The notes beneath the pieces are model-generated. The model was not told where the DNA came from. It did no database searches and saw only the letters and a list, made by a program, of their open reading frames with translations. Below are positions 24,609 through 37,852 of a stretch of 64,000 bases of DNA, in pieces (positions within the stretch are counted from its first letter, which is position 1; every line of letters starts with the position of its first letter). The DNA is taken from assembly GCF_914767665.1 (NCBI RefSeq), contig NC_059505.1, positions 20,705,506 to 20,769,505 of the forward strand, in the 5' to 3' direction. Made by a program: the position numbers and the translations under genes. This DNA comes from Harmonia axyridis (taxonomy: Eukaryota > Arthropoda > Insecta > Coleoptera > Coccinellidae).

Positions 24609-27415
24609 GTGATCTACGTGAACAGATCAATAGAAAAAGAGGTATATTATCAGCAAGAAGGAACTTTTAATTTTTTACAATTTTTTAAGGTCCGGGGTAA
24701 GGAAAATTCGAGAAAATTCAATCTCTCTACAAAAATCGTTATATCTCCTAAACTATTCGTCGCAAACCCCTCAAATAAAAACTTTCGTGATCTACGTGAC
24801 CAGATCAATAGAAAAAGAGGTATATTATTACCAAGAAGGAACTTTTAATTTTTTACCATTTTTTTTGGGGTCCGGGGTAAGGAAAATTCGAGAAAATTCT
24901 TCGACTCAAATATTGTCATTCGTGAGTGGAATTCGAATAATCATGAACTGCCAATACCAACTCTGCTTACCTATTTTCCGTAGTCCCCATAGTTTAGGAG
25001 AAATTTGAAGTCGAAATTTTTGGAAAAAACCGTAAAAATTCAATCTCTCTATAAAAATCGTTATATCTCCTAAACTATTCGTCGCAGACCCCTCATATAA
25101 AAACTTTCGTGATCTACGTGAACAGATCAATAGAAAAAGAGGTATATTATCACCAAGAAGGAACTTTTAATTTTTTACAATTTTTTGAGTTCCGGGGTAA
25201 GGAATATTCGAGAAAATTCAATCTCTCTACAAAAATCGTTATATCTCCTAAACTATTCGTCGCAGACCCCTCAAATAAAAACTTTCGTGATCTACGTGAA
25301 CAGATCAATAGAAAAAGAGGTATTATATTACCAAGAAAGATCTTTTAATTTTTTATAAATTTTTCAAGGTCCGGGGTAAGGAAAATTCGAGAAAATTCAA
25401 TCTCTCTATAAAAATCGTTATATCTCCTAAACTATTCGTCGCAGACTCCTCAAATGAAAACTTTCGTGATCTACATGACCAGATCAATAGAAAAAGGTGT
25501 ATATTATTACCAAGAAGGAACTTTTGATTTTTTACAATTTTTTAAGGTCCGGGGTAGGGAAAATTCGAGAAAATTCGAGAAAATTTTTCGACTCAAATAT
25601 TGTCAGGCGAGAGTGGGATTCGAATAACCATGAACTGCCAATACCAACTCTGCTCACCGATTTTCCGTAGTCCCCATAGTTTAGGAGAAATTTGAATTCG
25701 AAATTTTTGGAAAAAACCGTAAAAATTCAATCTCTCTACTAAAATCGTTATATCTCCTAAACTATTCGTCGCAGACCCCTCATATGAAAACTTTCGTGAT
25801 CTACGTGACCAGATCAATAGAAAAAGAGGTTTATTATTACCAAGAAGGAACTTTTAATTTTTTACAATTTTTCAAGGTCCGGGGTAAGGAAAATTCGAGA
25901 AAATTCGAGAAAATTCTTCGACTCAAATATTGTCATTCGTGAGTGGAATTCGAATAATCATGAACTGCCAACACCAACTCTGCTTACCTATTTTCCGTAG
26001 TCCCCATAGTTAAGGAGAAATTTGAAGTCGAAATTTTCGGAAAAAACCGTAAAAATTCAATCTCTCTATAAAAATCGTTATATCTCCTAAACTATTCGTC
26101 GCAGACCCCTCATATAAAAATTTTCGTGATATACGTGAACAGATCAATAGAAAAAGAGGTATATTATCACCAAGAAGGAACTTTTAATTTTTTACAATTT
26201 TTTAAGGTCCGGGGTAAGGAAAATTCGAGAAAATTCGAGAAAATTCTTCGACTCAAATATTGTCATTCGTGAGTGGGATTCGAATAACCATGAACTGCCA
26301 ATACCAACTCTGCTTACCGATTTTCTGTAGTCCCCATTGTTTAGGAGAAATTTGAATTCGAAATTTTTGGAAAAAACCGTAAAAATTCAATCTCTCTACA
26401 AAAATCGTTATATCTCCTAAACTATTCGTCGCAAACCCCTCAAATAAAAACTTTCGTGATCTACGTGACCAGATCAATAGAAAAAGAGGTATATTATTAC
26501 CAAGAAGGAACTTTTAATTTTTTACAATTTTTTAAGGTCCGGGGTAAGGAAAATTCGAGAAAATTCTTCGACTCAAATATTGTCATTCGTGAGTGGAATT
26601 CGAATAATCATGAACTGCCAATACCAACTCTGCTTACCTATTTTCCGTAGTCCCCATAGTTTAGGAGAAATTTGAATTCGAAATTTTTGGAAAAAACCGT
26701 TAAAATTCAATCTCTCTACTAAAATCGTTATATCTCCTAGACTATTCGTCGCAGACCCCTCATATGAAAACTTTCGTGATCTACGTGACCAGATCAATAG
26801 AAAAAGAGGTATATTATTACCAAGAAGTAACTTTTAATTTTTAACAATTTTTCAAGGTCCGGGGTAAGAAAAATTCGAGAAAATTCTTCGACTCAAATAT
26901 TGTCATTCGTGAGTGGAATTCGAATGATCATGAACTGCCAATACCAACTCTGCTTACCTATTTTCCGTAGTCCCCATAGTTTAGGAGAAATTTGAATTCG
27001 AAATTTTTGGAAAAAACCGTAAAAATTCAATCTCTCTACTAAAATCGTTATATCTCCTAGACTATTCGTCGTAGACCCCTCATATGAAAACTTTCGTGAT
27101 CTACGTGACCAGATCAATAGAAAAAGAGGTATATTATTACCAAGAAGGAACTTTTAATTTTTTACAATTTTTCAAGGTCCGGGGTAAGAAAAATTCGAGA
27201 AAATTCTTCGACTCAAATATTGTCATTCGTGCGTGGAATTCGAATAATCATGAACTGCCAATACCAAATCTGCTTACCGATTTTCCGTAGTCCCCATAGT
27301 TTAGGAGAAATTTGAAGTCGAAATTTTTGGAAAAAACCGTAAAAATTCAATCTCTCTATAAAAATCGTTATATCTCCTAAACTATTCGTCGCAGACCCCT
27401 CATATAAAAACTTTC

Positions 27416-29081
27416 GTGATCTACGTGAACAGATCAATAGAAAAAGAGGTATATTATCACCAAGAAGGAACTTTTAATTTTTTACAATTTTTTAAGGTCC
27501 GGGGTAAGGAAAATTCGAGAAAATTCAATCTCTCTACAAAAATCGTTATATCTCCTAAACTATTCGTCGCAGACCCCTCAAATAAGAACTTTCGTGATCT
27601 ACGTGAACAGATCAATAGAAAAAGAGGTATTTTATTACCAAGAAAGATCTTTCAATTTTTTACAATTTTTCAAGGTCCGGGGTAAGGAAAATTCGAGAAA
27701 ATTCAATCTCTCTATAAAAATCGTTATATCTCCTAAACTATTCGTCGCAGACTCCTCAAATAAAAACTTTCGTGATCTACATGACCAGATCAATAGAAAA
27801 AGAGGTATATTATTACCAAGAAGGAACTTTCAATTTTTTATAATTTTTTAAGGTCCGGGGTAAGAAAAATTCGAGAAAATTCGAGAGAATTTTTCGACTC
27901 AAATATTGTCAGGCGAGAGTGGGATTCGAATAACCATGAACTGCCAATACCAACTCTGCTCACCGATTTTCCGTAGTCCCCATAGTTTAGGAGAAATTTG
28001 AATTCGAAGTTTTTGGAAAAAACCGTAAAAATTCAATCTCTCTACAAAAATCGTTATATCTCCTAAACTATTCGTCGCAAACCCCTCAAATAAAAACTTT
28101 CGTGATCTACGTGACCAGATCAATAAAAAAAGAGGTATATTATTACCAAGAAGGAACTTTCAATTTTTTACAATTTTTTAAGGTCCGGGGTAAGAAAAAT
28201 TCGAGAAAATTCGAGAGAATTTTTCGACTCAAATATTGTCAGGCGAGAGTGGGATTCGAATAACCATGAACTGCCAATACCAACTCTGCTTACCGATTTT
28301 CCGTAGTCCCCATAGTTTAGGAGAAATTTGAATTCGAAGTTTTTGGAAAAAACCGTAAAAATTCAATCTCTCTACAAAAATCGTTATATCTCCTAAACTA
28401 TTCGTCGCAAACCCCTCAAATAAAAACTTTCGTGATCTACGTGACCAGATCAATAAAAAAAGAGGTATATTATTACCAAGAAGGAACTTTTAATTTTTTA
28501 CAATTTTTTAAGGTCCGGGGTAAGGAAAATTCGAGAAAATTCGAGAAAATTCTTCGACTCAAATATTGTCATTCGTGAGTGGAATTCGAATAATCATGAA
28601 CTGCCAATACCAAATCTGCCTACCTATTTTCCGTAGTCCCCATAGTTTAGGAGAAATTTGAATTCGAAATTTTTGGAAAAAACCGTAAAAATTCAATCTC
28701 TCTACTAAAATCGTTATATCTCCTAAACTATTCGTCGCAGACCCCTCATATGAAAACTTTCGTGATCTACGTGACCAGATCAATAGAAAAAGAGGTATAT
28801 TATTACCAAGAAGGAACTTTTAATTTTTTACAATTTTTCAAGGTCCGGGGTAAGAAAAATTCGAGAAAATTCTTCGACTCAAATATTGTCATTCGTGAGT
28901 GGAATTCGAATAATCATGAACTGCCAATACCAACTCTGCTTACCGATTTTCCGTAGTCCCCATAGTTTAGGAGAAATTTGAAGTCGAAATTTTCGGAAAA
29001 AACCGTAAAAATTCAATCTCTCTATAAAAATCGTTATATCTCCTAAACTATTCGTCGCAGACCCCTCATATAAAAACTTTC
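27416..29081 (+). repeat. Dispersed HOR1 copy with one extra monomer (1,666 bp)
   Basis: Carries the HOR1 markers GAATTCGAAGTTTTTGG, CAATAAAAAAAGAGG and ACCAAATCTGCCTACC but has length series 178, 178, 330, 330, 330, 320. The 330-bp monomer with CAATAAAAAAAGAGG is present twice in a row (28102 and 28432), so one monomer was duplicated after dispersal. A further HOR1 copy is at 51541-52873, and a partial one at 48572-49565. Confidence 0.88.
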
Positions 29082-32000
29082 GTGATCTACGTGAACAGAT
29101 CAATAGAAAAAGAGGTATATTATCACCAAGAAGGAACTTTTAATTTTTTACAATTTTTTAAGGTCCAGGGTAAGGAAAATTCGAGAAAATTCAATCTCTC
29201 TATAAAAATCGTTATATCTCCTAAACTATTCGTCGCAGACTCCTCAAATAAAAACGTTCGTGATCTACATGACCAGATCAATAGAAAAAGAGGTATATTA
29301 TTACCAAGAAGGAACTTTTGATTTTTTACAATTTTTTAAGGTCCGGGGTAAGGAAAATTCGAGAAAATTCGAGAAAATTTTTCGACTCGAATATTGTCAG
29401 GCGAGAGTGGGATTCGAATAACCATGAACTGCCAATACCAACTCTGCTTACCGATTTTCCGTAGTCCCCATAGTTTTGGAGAAATTTGAATTCGAAATTT
29501 TTGGAAAAAACCGTAAAAATTCAATCTCTCTACAAAAATCGTTATATCTCCTAAACTATTCGTCGCAAACCCCTCAAATAAAAACTTTCGTGATCTACGT
29601 GACCAGATCAATAGAAAAAGAGGTATATTATTACCAAGAAGGAACTTTTATTTTTTTACAATTTTTTAAGGTGTAAGGAAAATTCGAGAAAATTCAATCT
29701 CTCTACAAAAATCGTTATATCTCCTAAACTTTTCGTCGCAGACCCCTCAAATAAAAACTTTCGTGATCTACGTGAACAGATCAATAGAAAAAGAGGTTTT
29801 TTATTACCAAAAAAGATCTTTTAATTTTTTACAATTTTTCAAGGTCCGGGGTAAGGAAAATTCGAGAAAATTCAATCTCTCTATAACGAACGTTATATCT
29901 CCTAAACTATTCGTCGCAGACTCCTCAAATAAAAACTTTCGTGATCTACATGACCAGATCAATAGAAAAAGAGGTATATTATCACCAAGAAGGAACTTTT
30001 AATTTTTTACAATTTTTCAAGGTCCGGGGTAAGAAAAATTCGAGAAAATTCTTCGACTCAAATATTGTCATTCGTGAGTGGAATTCGAATAATCATGAAC
30101 TGCCAATACCAACTCTGCTTACCGATTTTCCGTAGTCCCCATAGTTTAGGAGAAATTTGAAGTCGAAATTTTTGGAAAAAACCGTAAAAATTCAATCTCT
30201 CTATAAAAATCGTTATATCTCCTAAACTATTCGTCGCAGACCCCTCATATAAAAACTTTCGTGATCTACGTGAACAGATCAATAGAAAAAGAGGTATATT
30301 ATCACCAAGAAGGAACTTTTAATTTTTTACAATTTTTTAAGGTCCGGGGTAAGGAAAATTCGAGAAAATTCAATCTCTCTACAAAAATCGTTATATCTCC
30401 TAAACTATTCGTCGCAGACCCTCAAATAAAAACTTTCGTGATCTACGTGAACAGATCAATAGAAAAAGAGGTATATTATTACCAAGAAGGAACTTTTGAT
30501 TTTTTACAATTTTTTAAGGTCCGGGGTAAGGAAAATTCGAGAAAATTCGAGAAAATTTTTCGACTCGAATATTGTCAGGCGAGAGTGGGATTCGAATAAC
30601 CATGAACTGCCAATACCAACTCTGCTTACCGATTTTCCGTAGTCCCCATAGTTTTGGAGAAATTTGAATTCGAAATTTTTGGAAAAAACCGTAAAAATTC
30701 AATCTCTCTACAAAAATCGTTATATCTCCTAAACTATTCTTCGCAAACCCCTCAAATAAAAACTTTCGTGATCTACGTGACCAGATCAATAGAAAAAGAG
30801 GTATATTATTACCAAGAAGGAACTTTTATTTTTTTACAATTTTTTAAGGTGTAAGGAAAATTCGAGAAAATTCAATCTCTCTACAAAAATCGTTATATCT
30901 CCTAAACTTTTCGTCGCAGACCCCTCAAATAAAAACTTTCGTGATCTACGTGAACAGATCAATAGAAAAAGAGGTTTTTTATTACCAAAAAAGATCTTTT
31001 AATTTTTTACAATTTTTTAAGGTCCGGGGTAAGGAAAATTCGAGAAAATTCAATCTCTCTATAACGAACGTTATATCTCCTAAACTATTCGTCGCAGACT
31101 CCTCAAATAAAAACTTTCGTGATCTACATGACCAGATCAATAGAAAAAGAGGTATATTATTACCAAGAAGGAACTTTTAATTTTTTACAATTTTTTAAGT
31201 TCCGGGGTAAGGAAAATTCGAGAAAATTCGAGAAAATTCTTCGACTCAAATATTGTCATTCGTGAGTGGAATTCGAATAATCATGAACTGCCAATACCAA
31301 CTCTGCTTACCTATTTTCCGTAGTCCCCATAGTTTAGGAGAAATTTGAATTCGAAATTTTTGGAAAAAACCGTAAAAATTCAATCTCTCTACTAAAATCG
31401 TTATATCTCCTAAACTATTCGTCGCAGACCCCTCATATGAAAACTTTCGTGATCTACGTGACCAGATCAATAAAAAAGAGGTATATTATTACCAAGAAGG
31501 AACTTTTAATTTTTTACAATTTTTTAAGGTCCGGGGTAAGGAAAATTCGTAAAAATTCGAGGAAATTTTTCGACTCAAATATTGTCAGGCGAGAGTGGGA
31601 TTCGAATAACCATGAACTGCCAATACCAACTCTGCTCACCGATTTTCCGTAGTCCCCATAGTTTAGGAGAAATTTGAATTCGAAATTTTTGGAAAAAACC
31701 GTAAAAATTCAATCTCTCTACAAAAATCGTTATATCTCCTAAACTATTCGTCGCAAACCCCTCAAATAAAAACTTTCGTGATCTACGTGACCAGATCAAT
31801 AGAAAAAGAGGTATATTATTACCAAGAAGGAACTTTTAATTTTTTACAATTTTTTAAGGTCCGGGGTAAGGAAAATTCGAGAAAATTCTTCGACTCAAAT
31901 ATTGTCATTCGTGAGTGGAATTCGAATAATCATGAACTGCCAATACCAACTCTGCTTACCTATTTTCCGTAGTCCCCATAGTTTAGGAGAAATTTGAATT

Positions 32001-32178
32001 CGAAATTTTTGGAAAAAACCGTAAAAATTCAATCTCTCTACAAAAATCGTTATATCTCCTAAACTATTCGTTGCAAACCCCTCAAATAAAAACTTTCGTG
32101 ATCTACGTGAACAGATCAATAGAAAAAGAGGTATATTATCACCAAGAAGGAACTTTTAATTTTTTACAATTTTTTAAG

Positions 32179-32234
32179 GTCCGGGGCTTACCCCGGACAT
32201 TTTCTCGAATTTTCCTTAGAAAATTCGAGAAAAT
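32179..32234. repeat. Local fold-back: two nested short inverted repeats in a family A monomer
   Basis: GTCCGGGG (32179-32186), CTTA, then CCCCGGAC (32191-32198) form a perfect 8-bp stem with a 4-base loop. Immediately after, ATTTTCTCGAATTTT (32199-32213) and its perfect 15-bp complement (32220-32234) flank CCTTAG. The inverted piece is the reverse complement of the normal monomer sequence at this place, so this looks like template switching or snap-back synthesis within one monomer. It explains the 206-bp monomer 32098-32303. The paralogue near 53760 lacks it. Confidence 0.9.
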
Positions 32235-34217
32235 TCAATCTCTCTACAAAAATCGTTATATCTCCTAAACTATCCTTCGCAGACCCCTCAAATAAAAACT
32301 TTCGTGATCTACGTGAACAGATCAATAGAAAAAGAGGTATTTTATTACCAAGAAAGATCTTTTAATTTTTTACAATTTTTCAAGGTCCGGGGTAAGGAAA
32401 ATTCGAGAAAATTCAATCTCTCTATAAAAATCGTTATATCTCCTAAACTATTCGTCGCAGACTCCTCAAATAAAAACTTTCGTGATCTACGTGAATAGAT
32501 CAATAGAAAAAGAGGTATATTATTACCAAGAAGGAACTTTTAATTTTTTACAATTTTTTAAGGTCCGGGGTAAGGAAAATTCGAGAAAATTCTTCGACTC
32601 AAATATTGTCATTCGTGAGTGGAATTCGAATAATCATGAACTGCCAATACCAACTCTGCTTACCTATTTTCCGTAGTCCCCATAGTTTAGGAGAAATTTG
32701 AAGTCGAAATTTTTGGAAAAAACCGTAAAAATTCAATCTCTCTATAAAAATCGTTATATCTCCTAAACTATTCGTTGCAGACCCCTCATATAAAAACTTT
32801 CGTGATCTACGTGAACAGATCGATAGAAAAAGAGGTATATTATCACCAAGAAGGAACTTTTAATTCTTTACAATTTTTTAAGGTCCGGGGTAAGGAAAAT
32901 TCGAGAAAATTCTTCGACTCAAATATTGTCATTCGTGAGTGGAATTCGAATAATCATGAACTGCCAATACCAACTCTGCTTACCTATTTTCCGTAGTCCC
33001 CATAGTTTTGGAGAAATTTGAATTCGAAATTTTTGGAAAAAACCGTAAAAATTCAATCTCTCTACAAAAATCGTTATATCTCCTAAACTATTCGTCGCAA
33101 ACCCCTCAAATAAAAACTTTCGTGATCTACGTGACCAGATCAATAGAAAAAGAGGTATATTATTACCAAGAAGGAACTTTTATTTTTTTACAATTTTTTA
33201 AGGTGTAAGGAAAATTCGAGAAAATTCAATCTCTCTACAAAAATCGTTATATCTCCTAAACTTTTCGTCGCAGACCCCTCAAATAAAAAATTTCGTGATC
33301 TACGTGAACAGATCAATAGAAAAAGAGGTTTTTTATTACCAAAAAAGATCTTTTAATTTTTTACAATTTTTCAAGGTCCGGGGTAAGGAAAATTCGAGAA
33401 AATTCAATCTCTCTATAACGAACGTTATATCTCCTAAACTATTCGTCGCAGACTCCTCAAATGAAAACTTTCGTGATCTACATGACCAGATCAATAGAAA
33501 AAGAGGTATATTATTACCAAGAAGGAACTTTTAATTTTTTACAATTTTTCAAGGTCCGGGGTAAGAAAAATTCGAGAAAATTCTTCGACTCAAATATTGT
33601 CATTCGTGAGTGGAATTCGAATAATCATGAACTGCCAATACCAACTCTGCTTACCGATTTTCCGTAGTCCCCATAGTTTAGGAGAAATTTGAAGTCGAAA
33701 TTTTTGGAAAAAACCGTAAAAATTCAATCTCTCTATAAAAATCGTTATATCTCCTAAACTATTCGTCGCAGACCCCTCATATAAAAACTTTCGTGATCTA
33801 CGTGAACAGATCAATAGAAAAAGAGGTATATTATCACCAAGAAGGAACTTTTAATTTTTTACAATTTTTTAAGGTCCGGGGTAAGGAAAATTTGAGAAAA
33901 TTCAATCTCTCTACAAAAATCGTTATATCTCCCAAACTATTCGTCGCAGACCCTCAAATAAAAACTTTCGTGATCTACGTGAACAGATCAATAGAAAAAG
34001 AGGTATTTTATTACCAAGAAAGATCTTTTAATTTTTTACAATTTTTCAAGGTCCAGGGTAAGGAAAATTCGAGAAAATTCAATCTCTCTATAAAAATCGT
34101 TATATCTCCTAAACTATTCGTGGCAGACTCCTCAAATAAAAGCGTTCGTGATCTACATGACCAGATCAATAGAAAAAGAGGTATATTATTACCAAGAAGG
34201 AACTTTTGATTTTTTAC

Positions 34218-34247
34218 AATTTTTTAAGGTCCGGGGTAAGGAAAATT
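34218..34247 (+). repeat. 30-bp family A sequence, left flank of family B
   Basis: The A monomer is intact from AATTTTTTAAGG through GGTAAGGAAAATT and then breaks into family B (ATACGGGACTG). The same 30 bp starts family A again at 42867-42896, as a target-site duplication would. Both are ordinary A consensus, so the match also needs only that A resumed in this phase. Confidence 0.85.
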
Positions 34248-34872
34248 ATACGGGACTGTTCTTATTCCCTTTTTTTTTGTTTAATGATCAATTGTTCAAG
34301 TAAGCCATTCCACATTGTTGATTTTCTTGGACTCGGATGTCACGCAGGTAGCTATGATCTCCCACGTGTTAAGGTCAATTGCTGCTGTAAACACAAATGG
34401 ACGGCTGACTTCTGTTGTTGATTTCATTTGTTTGTTATTTCCCTCAATGTTTCTTACTCTAACACTTTTTATCGTATTGCAGAGGGAGGAAAGCTAGACA
34501 CACGTGTCTGAGGAAACCACTTAGGTATAAAGGACTGTTCTTATTCCCTTTTTTTTTTGTTTAATGAACAATTGTTCAAGTAAGCCATTCCACATTGTTG
34601 ATTTTCTTGGACTCGGATGTCACGCAGGTGGCTATGATCTCGCACGTGGTAAGGTCAATTGCTGCTGTAACCACAATTGGACGGCTGACTTCTGTTGTAG
34701 ATTTCATTTGTTTGTTATTTCCCTCAATGTTTCTCACACTAACACTTTTTGTCGTATTGCAGAAGGACGAAAGCTTGACAAACGTGTCTAAGGAAACCAC
34801 ATTGGTATAAGGGACTGTTCTTATTCCCTTCTTTTAGTTAAATGAACAATTATCCAAGTAAGCCGTTTCACA

Positions 34873-36541
34873 TTGTTGATTTTCTTGGACTCCGATGTCA
34901 CGCAGGTAGCTATAATCTCGCACATGGTAAAGTCAATTGCTGCTGTAATCACAATTGGACGGCTGACTTCTGTTGTTGATTTCATTTGTTTGTTATTTCC
35001 TTCAATGTTTCTCACTCTTACACTCTTTATCGTATTGCAGAGGTACGAAAGCTTGACACACGTGTCTAAGGAAACCACATTGGTATAAAGGACTGTTCTT
35101 ATCCCCTTTTTTTTTGTTTGATGAACAATTATCCAAGTAAGCCGTTTCACATTGTTGATTTTCTCGTACTCCTACGTCACGCAGGTAGCTATAATCTTCA
35201 ACATGGTAAGGTCAATTGCTGCTGTAACCACAATTGGACGGCTGAATTCTGCTGTTGATTTCATTTGTTTGTTATTTCCTTCAATGTTTCTCATTCTAAC
35301 ACACTTCATCGTATTGCATAGGGACGAAAGCTTGACACACGTGTCTAAGGAAACCACTTTGTTATAAGGGACTCTTCTTATTCCCTTTTTTTTTGTTTAA
35401 TGAAAAATTGTTCAAGTAATCCATTCCACATTGTTGATTTTCTTGGACTCGGATGTCACGCAGGTAGCTATAATCTCCCGCGATGTAAGGTCAATTGCTG
35501 CTGTAACCACAATTGGACGGCTGAATTCTGTTGTTGATTTCATTTGTTTGTTATTTCCTTCAATGTTTCTCATTCTAACACTTTTCATCGTATTGCACAG
35601 GGACGAAAGCTTGACACACGTGTCTAAGGAAACCACATTGGTATGAAGGACTGTTCTTATTCCCTTCTTTTTGTTTAATGAACAATTATCCAAGTAAGCC
35701 ATTCCACATTGTTGTTCTTCTTGGACTCGGATGTCACGCAGGTAGCTATAGCTTCCACGTGGTAAAGTCAATTGCTGCTGTAACCACAATTGGACGGCTG
35801 ACTTCTGTTGTTGATTTCATTTGTTTGTTATTTCCTTCAATGTTTCTCACTCTAACACTCTTTATCGTATTGCAGAGGTACGAAAGCTTGACACACGTGT
35901 CTAAGGAAACCACATTGGTATAAAGGACTGTTCTTATTCCCTTCTTTTTGTTTGATGAACAATTATCCAAGTAAGCCGTTTCACATTGTTGATTTTCTCG
36001 TACTCCTACGTCACGCAGGTAGCTATAATCTTCAACATGGTAAGGTCAATTCCTGCTGTAACCACAATTGGACGGCTGACTTCTGTTGTAGATTACATTT
36101 GTTTGTTATTTCCTTCAATGTTTCTTACTCTAACACTCTTCATCGTATTGCATAGGGACGAAAGCTTGACACACGTGTCTAAGGAAACCACTTTGGTATA
36201 AGGGACTCTTCTTATTCCCTTTTTTTTTGTTTAATGAAAAATTGTTCAAGTAATCCATTCCACATTGTTGATTTTCTTGGACTCGGATGTCACGCAGGTA
36301 GCTATAATCTCCCACGTTGTAAGGTCAATTGCTGCTCTAACCACAATTGGACGGCTGAATTCTGTTGTTGATTTCATTTGTTTGTTATTTCCTTCAATGT
36401 TTCTCATTCTTACACTTTTCATCGTATTGCACAGGGACGAAAGCTTGACACACGTGTCTAAGGAAACCACATTGGTATGAAGGACTGTTCTTATTCCCTT
36501 CTTTTTGTTTAATGAACAATTATCCAAGTAAGCCATTCCAC
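34873..36541 (+). repeat. Family B three-monomer higher-order repeat (834 bp), two copies
   Basis: Monomers recur every third unit. The variant TTTTCTCGTACTCCTACGTCACG appears at 35160 and 35994; the ATTCTGTTGTTG type with TTCTCATTCT appears at 35525 and 36359; GAGGTACGAAAG appears at 35040 and 35874. Spacing is 834 bp (three units of 278). The CTCGTACTCCTACG monomer appears again at 39877 next to the same neighbour type, so larger duplications exist within family B too. Confidence 0.8.
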
Positions 36542-37573
36542 ATTGTTGTTCTTCTTGGACTCGGATGTCACGCAGGTAGCTATAGCTTCCACGTGGTAAG
36601 GTCAATTACTGCTAAAACCACAATTGGACGGCTGACTTCTGTTGTTGATTTCATTTGTTTGTTATTTCCTTCAATGTTTCTCACTCTAACACTCTTTATC
36701 GTATTGCAGAGGCACGAAAGCTTGACACACGTGTCTAAGGAAACCACATTGGTATAAGGGACTGTTCTTATTCCCTTTTTTTTTATTGAACAATTATCCA
36801 AGTAAGCCATTCGACTTTGTTGTTTTTCTTGGACTTGGATGTCACGCAGGTAGCCATAGCTCCCACGTGGTAAAGTCAATTGCTGCTGTAACCACAATTG
36901 GACGGCTGACTTCTGTTGTTGATTTCATTTGTTTGTTATTTCCCCCAATGTTTCCTACTCTAACACTTTTTATCGTATTGCAGAGGGACGAAAGTTTGAC
37001 ACAAGTGTCTAAAGAAACCACTTTGGTATAAGGGACTGTTCTTATTCCTTTTTTTTTTGTTTAATGAACAATTGATCAAGAAAGCCATTCCACATTGTTG
37101 ATTTTCTTGGACTCGGATGTCACGCAGGTAGCTTTAATCTCCCACGTTGTAAGGTCAATTGCTGCTGTAACCACAATTGGACGGCTGACTTCTGTTGTTG
37201 ATTTCATTTGTTTGTTATTTCCTTCAATGTTTCTCACACTAACACTTTTTGTTGTATTGCAGAGGGACGAAAGCTTGACACACGTGTCTAAGGAAACCAC
37301 ATTGGTATAAAGGACTGTTCTTCTTTTTGTTTAATGAACAATTATCCAAGTAAGCCATTCCACATTGTTGTTCTTCTTGGACTCAGATGTCACGCAGGTA
37401 GCTATAATCTCCCACGTTGTAAGGTCAATTGCTGCTGTAACCACAATTGGACGGCTGACTTCTGTTGTTGATTTCATTTGTCTGTTATTTCCCTCAATGT
37501 TTCTTACTCTAACACTTTTTATCGTATTGCAGAGGGACGAAAGCTTGACACACGTGTCTAAAGAAACCACTTT

Positions 37574-37852
37574 GGTAGAAGGGACTGATCTTATTTCCTT
37601 TTTTTTTGTTTAATGAACAATTGTTCAAGTAAGCCATTCCACATTGTTGATTTTCTTGGACTCGGATGTCACGCAGGTAGCTATAATCTCCCACGTGGTA
37701 AGGTCAATTGCTGCTAAAACCACAATTGGACGGCTGACTTCTGTTGTTGATTTCATTTGTTTGTTATTTCCTTCAATGTTTCTCACTCTAACACTCTTTA
37801 TCGTATTGCAGAGGCACGAAAGCTTGACACACGTGTCTAAGGAAACCACATT
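37574..37852 (+). repeat. Family B monomer (279 bp), reference copy
   Basis: Representative monomer from one GGTA(T/G)AA motif to the next. It contains the pyrimidine run before TTTGTTTAATGAACAATTG, a CACGTG at 37692-37697, a GTAAGG at 37698, a CTAAC at 37788, CAG at 37809-37811, AAGCTT near 37820 and a second CACGTG at 37830-37835. TATAAA of the next unit is at 37855-37860. Monomers of 279 bp keep reading frame, and those of 277-278 bp do not. Confidence 0.92.
37698..37811 (+). other. Intron-like segment inside a family B monomer
   Basis: The sequence shows GTAAGG after CACGTG, a pyrimidine-rich 3' half, a CTAAC branch-point-like motif 20 bases from the end, and TATTGCAG followed by AGG. 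These are the standard marks of a short (114 bp) spliceosomal intron. An acceptor-like ACGCAG also lies 21 bp upstream (37674-37676), which would bound a 21-bp mini-exon. Most monomers keep GTAAGG (variants GTAAAG at 34928, 35763 and 36871; GTTAAG at 34367; GTGAGG at 40750), and all viewed keep an AG as GCAG, GCACAG or GCATAG. Motifs are seen; splicing and gene origin are inferred. Confidence 0.35.

Larger units (their letters stand above)
5094..34247 (+). repeat. Satellite family A array, forward orientation (left block)
   Basis: About 110 tandem monomers, phased here by the conserved CTTTCGTGATCTAC motif (GTG positions 5187, 5365, 5543, 5872, 6192 and so on to 34148). Lengths are mainly 178, 320 and 330 bp, with single deviants of 138 (13982), 173 (29590, 30768, 33122), 177 (30261, 33793), 206 (32098) and 340 bp (10000). 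Invariant motifs in order are GATCAATAGAAAAAGAGGTA, ACAATTTTTTAAGGTCCGGGG, the 10-bp subrepeat, then (long form only) a segment from TTCGACTCAAATATTGTC to GGAAAAAACCGT, then AATCTCTCTA and TATCTCCTAAACTATTCGTC. Long monomers fall into two classes: GTCATTCGTGAGTGGAATTC and GTCAGGCGAGAGTGGGATTC. No gene is visible in the whole stretch. It ends abruptly at family B. Confidence 0.98.
24609..34247 (+). repeat. Segmental duplication 3, copy a (about 9.6 kb)
   Basis: Colinear with 49566-55974: duplication 2, then HOR1, then the HOR2 region come in the same order in both places. Late markers include ACTATCCTTCGCAGACC (32271, 53821), GTGAATAGATC (32491, 54043), ACCCTCAAATAAAAAC with one C lost (30418 and 33952 here; 55680 there), AACGTTCGTGATCTAC (29251, 55869) and ATAACGAACGTTAT. 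Offset falls from 24,457 to 21,728 bp through whole-monomer gains and losses. This copy is cut at its right end by family B. Confidence 0.85.
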
